Assembly (NCBI GenBank): GCA_030040475.1
Contig: JASHTQ010000660.1
Coordinates: 1-5,786, forward strand
From: Streptosporangiaceae bacterium
Lineage (GTDB): Bacteria > Actinomycetota > Actinomycetes > Streptosporangiales > Streptosporangiaceae
Direction: 5' to 3'
Length of the DNA stretch: 5,786 nt
The number at the start of each line of letters is the position of its first letter. The first letter of the stretch is position 1. A program made the position numbers and the translations under genes. Positions 4,554 through 5,786 of this stretch are shown here, in pieces. The notes under the pieces were generated by a model. That model was not told the DNA's origin, searched no databases, and saw only the letters and a list, made by a program, of their open reading frames with translations.

Positions 4554-5786
4554 CTATAGCCGGCGCCAGGCGCGCCCGTCACGGGCCATCATCGCCTCGG
4601 CCGAGGCCGGGCCAGCCGTCCCCGCAGGGTACTGGTCCGGCTTGGTGTAGGTGGCCCAGAAATCCTCCACCGGGTCGAGGATCCGCCAGCTCAGCTCGAC
4701 CTCCTGCTGCCTGGGGAACAGCGGCGGGTCGCCGATCAGGACGTCGAGCAGCAGCCGCTCGTAGGCCTCGGGACTCGACTCGGTGAAGGACTCGCCGTAC
4801 GCGAAGTCCATGTTCACGTCCCTGACCTCCATGGCCGTGCCCGGCACCTTCGAGCCGAACCTGACCGTGATGCCCTCGTCCGGCTGGATCCTGATCACCA
4901 GCGCGTTCTGGCCGAGCTCCTCGGTGTCGGTTGCGGAGAACGGCAGGTGCGGCGCCCGCTGGAAGATCAGCGCGATCTCCGTCATCCGCCGCGGCAGCCG
5001 CTTGCCGGCCCGCAGGTAGAACGGCACTCCGGCCCAGCGCCTCGTATCGACGCCGAGCCGCAGCGCGGCGTACGTCTCGGTGCGCGAATCGGCGGGTATG
5101 CCGTCTTCCTCCAGGAAGCCACGGACCTGACGGCCGCCCTGCCAGCCCGCCGAGTACTGCCCGCGCGCGGTACCCGTCGCCAGGTCGGCGGGCAGCCGCA
5201 CCGCGGACAGGACCTTTTCCTTCTCCATCCGCAGCGAGTCCGCGTCGAACGCGGCGGGCTCCTCCATCGCGGTCAGCGCCAGGAGCTGCAGCAGGTGGTT
5301 CTGGATCACGTCCCTGGCGGCCCCGATCCCGTCGTAATACCCGGCGCGGCCGCCGATGCCGATGTCCTCGGCCATCGTGATCTGGACATGGTCCACGTAG
5401 CCGCGGTTCCAGATCGGCTCGTACATCTCGTTGGCGAACCGCAGCGCGAGGATGTTCTGCACCGTCTCCTTGCCGAGGTAGTGGTCGATGCGGAACACCG
5501 CCTCCGGCGGGAACACCCCGTCCAGGGTCGCGTTCAGCTCCCGCGCGCTGGCCAGGTCGTGGCCGAACGGCTTCTCGATCACCACCCGTCGCCAGCCGTG
5601 CCCGCCGGAGTCGGACAGGCCGCTGCGCTTGAGCTGCTGCACCACGGTGGGGAACTGGCTCGGCGGGATCGACAGGTAGAACGCGTAGTTCCCGCCGGTG
5701 CCCCGCTCGGCGTCCAGGCTGCGCACGCACGCGGCCAGCTGGTCGAACGCCGCGTCGTCGTCGAACGAACCTGACACGAACCTGAC
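4554..5786 (-). CDS. zwf: Glucose-6-phosphate 1-dehydrogenase, 5' truncated by the window edge
   Basis: This fragment encodes the last 410 residues of the enzyme that oxidises glucose 6-phosphate to 6-phosphogluconolactone with reduction of NADP+. The reading frame continues to the right edge. The GTG at 5777 is an internal valine in RFVSGSFDDD, not a start, and about 100 N-terminal residues with the nucleotide-binding glycine motif are missing. In fragment numbering, EKPFG is at 71-75. RIDHYLGKE is at 99-107, with the substrate-binding histidine at 102. The catalytic histidine is in VIQNHLLQ at 164 (equivalents of His178 and His240 of the Leuconostoc enzyme). The C-terminus, ending in RAWRRL, is complete. 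All expected active-site residues in this part are present. It is the first of the zwf-opcA-pgl genes seen here; its promoter lies outside the window. Confidence 0.97.
   Translation of the reverse strand, partial: VRFVSGSFDDDAAFDQLAACVRSLDAERGTGGNYAFYLSIPPSQFPTVVQQLKRSGLSDSGGHGWRRVVIEKPFGHDLASARELNATLDGVFPPEAVFRIDHYLGKETVQNILALRFANEMYEPIWNRGYVDHVQITMAEDIGIGGRAGYYDGIGAARDVIQNHLLQLLALTAMEEPAAFDADSLRMEKEKVLSAVRLPADLATGTARGQYSAGWQGGRQVRGFLEEDGIPADSRTETYAALRLGVDTRRWAGVPFYLRAGKRLPRRMTEIALIFQRAPHLPFSATDTEELGQNALVIRIQPDEGITVRFGSKVPGTAMEVRDVNMDFAYGESFTESSPEAYERLLLDVLIGDPPLFPRQQEVELSWRILDPVEDFWATYTKPDQYPAGTAGPASAEAMMARDGRAWRRL
5765..5786. repeat. 11-bp perfect tandem repeat inside zwf
   Basis: ACGAACCTGAC occurs twice back to back (5765-5775, 5776-5786) at the very end of the window. 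In the zwf frame it encodes parts of VRFVSGSF, which fits the normal family sequence, so it is probably chance. Because 11 is not a multiple of three, gain or loss of a copy would shift the frame. Confidence 0.6.

Noticed and set aside
3735..4559. Long plus-strand frame opposite opcA
   Set aside because: Low-complexity Gly/Arg/Pro translation, explained by codon bias of the recognised opcA gene on the minus strand.
4947..5774. Long plus-strand frame opposite zwf
   Set aside because: It is antisense to clearly conserved glucose-6-phosphate dehydrogenase sequence and has no domain of its own.

Overview
The window is high-GC DNA from an actinobacterium. GC-rich third codon positions, TTG starts preceded by strong GGAGGG ribosome binding sites, a DUF1707 protein and above all the zwf-opcA-pgl cluster support this, because OpcA is essentially restricted to actinobacteria and cyanobacteria. 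The order or genus cannot be fixed from this sequence alone.

Layout. Bases 1-290 (minus) hold the start of a SatP/YaaH (GPR1/FUN34 family) acetate-succinate transporter that runs off the left edge. Bases 303-737 are a 435-base divergent intergenic region without a credible gene but with several inverted repeats, some of which lie in the transporter's 5' leader. Bases 738-1145 (plus) encode a small DUF1707 protein with a membrane-embedded C-terminus. After a 181-base gap containing a perfect CGTTAC-CC-GTAACG inverted repeat, 1327-2919 (plus) encodes a 530-residue polytopic membrane protein resembling a GT-C glycosyltransferase. It converges on, and overlaps by 69 bases, the minus-strand cluster zwf (right edge, 5' truncated), opcA and pgl.

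How the genes work together. Zwf, OpcA and Pgl form the oxidative pentose phosphate module. Glucose-6-phosphate dehydrogenase makes NADPH and 6-phosphogluconolactone, OpcA is needed for dehydrogenase assembly or activity, and Pgl hydrolyses the lactone. Spacing is very tight (15 bases zwf-opcA, a one-base TAATG overlap opcA-pgl), so co-transcription and translational coupling are likely. The transporter, DUF1707 and glycosyltransferase-like genes have no evident metabolic link to this module.

Novelty. The coding content is ordinary for an actinobacterial chromosome and I see no clear new multi-gene system. The most interesting unexplained material is non-coding: the transporter leader, where one hairpin arm is also complementary to the ribosome binding site, and the inverted repeats in the two intergenic gaps.
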